Shown here piece by piece: positions 5,144-6,195 of a stretch of DNA of 6,195 nucleotides. The stretch is taken from the NCBI GenBank assembly GCA_005881295.1, contig VBHS01000015.1, forward strand, positions 1-6,195. Reading direction: 5' to 3'. The stretch comes from Chloroflexota bacterium (GTDB lineage Bacteria > Chloroflexota > Ktedonobacteria > Ktedonobacterales > Ktedonobacteraceae). The notes below the pieces were generated by a model. It ran no database searches, was not told the origin of the DNA, and was given only the letters and a program-made list of their open reading frames with translations. Numbering within the stretch: position 1 is the stretch's first letter; the number at the start of each line of letters is the position of its first letter. The position numbers were made by a program, and so were the translations under genes.

Positions 5144-6195
5144 ATGGCAACTACACAGCATCCCGTATCTTCAGCCAACTCACCTAGAAATTTGTCCTAT
5201 CGTATGGTTTTTTCTCGCCTTTTCCGTAGCATTTTTATAGGAATCGCTATTATGCTACTACTTACCGCTATTGAGCTAGCCATGATCTGGTTTTTCAACC
5301 CTATCAATATCCTTGGAGACAAGAGGGCCGATACCTTTTCAATACTGGTTGCCCTTCCCATGCATTTACCTCTTCTACTCCTGATCCCCTTCGTTGAACT
5401 GGTCGCGGCAGCACTTGTAGCCTTTCTCGCGGCCCGGCCACTCGCTCTCCGAGCGTATCTACGAGATGTTCAAAAGGAGCAGGAAGCATATCGCAAAACG
5501 TATACACAGCTCGATTCCCTTGCTCAAACGTATAAGACACCGGTGACCTACTTTGAGCATACACCTGATCCACAGTTACCAGGTTTTGGGCAGACCGTTT
5601 CTCTGCTTGACCTGGTAGAACTTCCGCAAGAGATATCCCTGCTGCTCGAGGGAGCAGCAGGAACTGGGAAGACGCTCACATTAGAACAATACCGCTTCTT
5701 TGCCCTACAGCAGCGCAAGGCTCTGCTGCGAGGTCAAAATAGCATTCCTGTATATCTCCCGCTGAAAAACTATAGCGCCTTCATCAAGTCGCATAACGAG
5801 GCTCATGCCCTCTCTACCGGGCACAATCACCCAGACGATCAGGCTGCTATCTCCGAAGCATCGGTACAGCCAGTGACCCTGCTTGATTTCATCTACGAGG
5901 GAGACCTTGAGGGTACACGTCATCTTCGACCCTATCTGAACAAGCTGATACGGCAAGGACGCATCTTATTCCTCTGTGATGGTCTGGATGAAGTCGATCA
6001 ACGGTACCGCGCCGCCGTTGGTAGAGAGCTGGCGGAGATGCTACTTATGACGCAAAACCGTTTCATCATAACATGCCGCGAAGGATATCACAGGGGATTG
6101 CCAGAACTGGAACAACTGGTAAACGAGGGCCATTTAAATTGGGCGATCATCTACCCACTGCAACTCGAACAGGTGCGCGAGTTCGTCGAAGAGTA
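5144..6195 (+). CDS. Membrane-anchored NACHT-domain NTPase (STAND class), 3' end outside the window
   Basis: The reading frame is open from ATG at 5144 to the window edge, giving 350 codons without a stop; the rest of the gene is missing. Two hydrophobic segments lie at about 29-51 and 66-98, followed by a charged, probably helical linker (103-130). The NTPase core starts near 150. Walker A is GAAGTGKT (170-177), with Lys175 and Thr177 as nucleotide and Mg ligands. Walker B is LFLCDGLDE (275-283), carrying the DGLDE signature typical of NACHT. The sensor-1-like strand RFIITCRE (306-313) holds Arg312. IYPLQLEQVREFVEE (336-350) resembles the start of the helical part that follows in NACHT proteins. 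STAND NTPases usually switch by NTP-driven oligomerisation after a C-terminal repeat region senses a ligand; that region is not visible here. The N-terminal helices put the NTPase on the cytoplasmic side and take the place of a soluble effector domain. GAAAGG is 13 bases before the ATG, rather far, but no better start exists. Codon use looks like that of its neighbours. Confidence 0.88.
   Translation, partial: MATTQHPVSSANSPRNLSYRMVFSRLFRSIFIGIAIMLLLTAIELAMIWFFNPINILGDKRADTFSILVALPMHLPLLLLIPFVELVAAALVAFLAARPLALRAYLRDVQKEQEAYRKTYTQLDSLAQTYKTPVTYFEHTPDPQLPGFGQTVSLLDLVELPQEISLLLEGAAGTGKTLTLEQYRFFALQQRKALLRGQNSIPVYLPLKNYSAFIKSHNEAHALSTGHNHPDDQAAISEASVQPVTLLDFIYEGDLEGTRHLRPYLNKLIRQGRILFLCDGLDEVDQRYRAAVGRELAEMLLMTQNRFIITCREGYHRGLPELEQLVNEGHLNWAIIYPLQLEQVREFVEE

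Noticed and set aside
5304..5956. Two minus-strand ORFs (89 and 83 residues)
   Set aside because: Both lie opposite the NACHT gene, whose plus-strand frame carries Walker A and Walker B motifs through the same bases.
1..6195. CRISPR array, insertion sequence or integration site at the tRNA
   Set aside because: No regularly spaced repeats, no transposase or integrase reading frame, and no second copy of the tRNA 3' end was found in the window.

Overview
The window looks like chromosomal DNA of a filamentous Chloroflexota bacterium, most likely of the Ktedonobacter type. This is an inference with moderate confidence. It rests on the style of the proteins (long polar N-terminal tails before membrane segments, a small basic two-helix membrane protein, a membrane-anchored NACHT NTPase) and on moderate base composition, not on a diagnostic marker gene.

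Layout. Everything from position 48 to 4810 is read on the minus strand, so the transcriptional order runs from right to left. It starts with a membrane-anchored family 3 glycoside hydrolase of the NagZ (beta-N-acetylglucosaminidase) type (4810 to 3224). Next come a small four-helix membrane protein (3143 to 2655) and a Wzx/MurJ-like flippase (2640 to 874). After a gap with a good promoter there is a small two-helix membrane protein of unknown function (694 to 227). Last is a tRNA-Pro(UGG) gene with its own near-consensus promoter (48-120). The only plus-strand gene starts at 5144 and runs off the right edge. It encodes a NACHT-domain NTPase with two N-terminal membrane helices and is transcribed divergently from the hydrolase across a 333-base AT-rich intergenic region.

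How the genes may work together. The hydrolase, the four-helix protein and the flippase are close together (74 bases, then about 14 bases apart). They read as a cell-envelope glycan module: an enzyme anchored with its catalytic domain outside, and a transporter that moves lipid-linked sugar across the membrane. The pairing is inferred from context; no substrate can be read from the sequence. The NACHT protein is a signal-transducing NTPase of the STAND class. Its sensor/repeat region lies outside the window, so its role (anti-phage defence, stress sensing or other) cannot be settled here.

Regulation visible in the sequence: four sigma-A-like promoters of differing quality, a perfect inverted repeat over the -35 box of the NACHT promoter, a six-codon leader ORF whose stop overlaps the NACHT ribosome binding site, and two start-codon ambiguities (four-helix protein and flippase) that the Shine-Dalgarno positions bear on.
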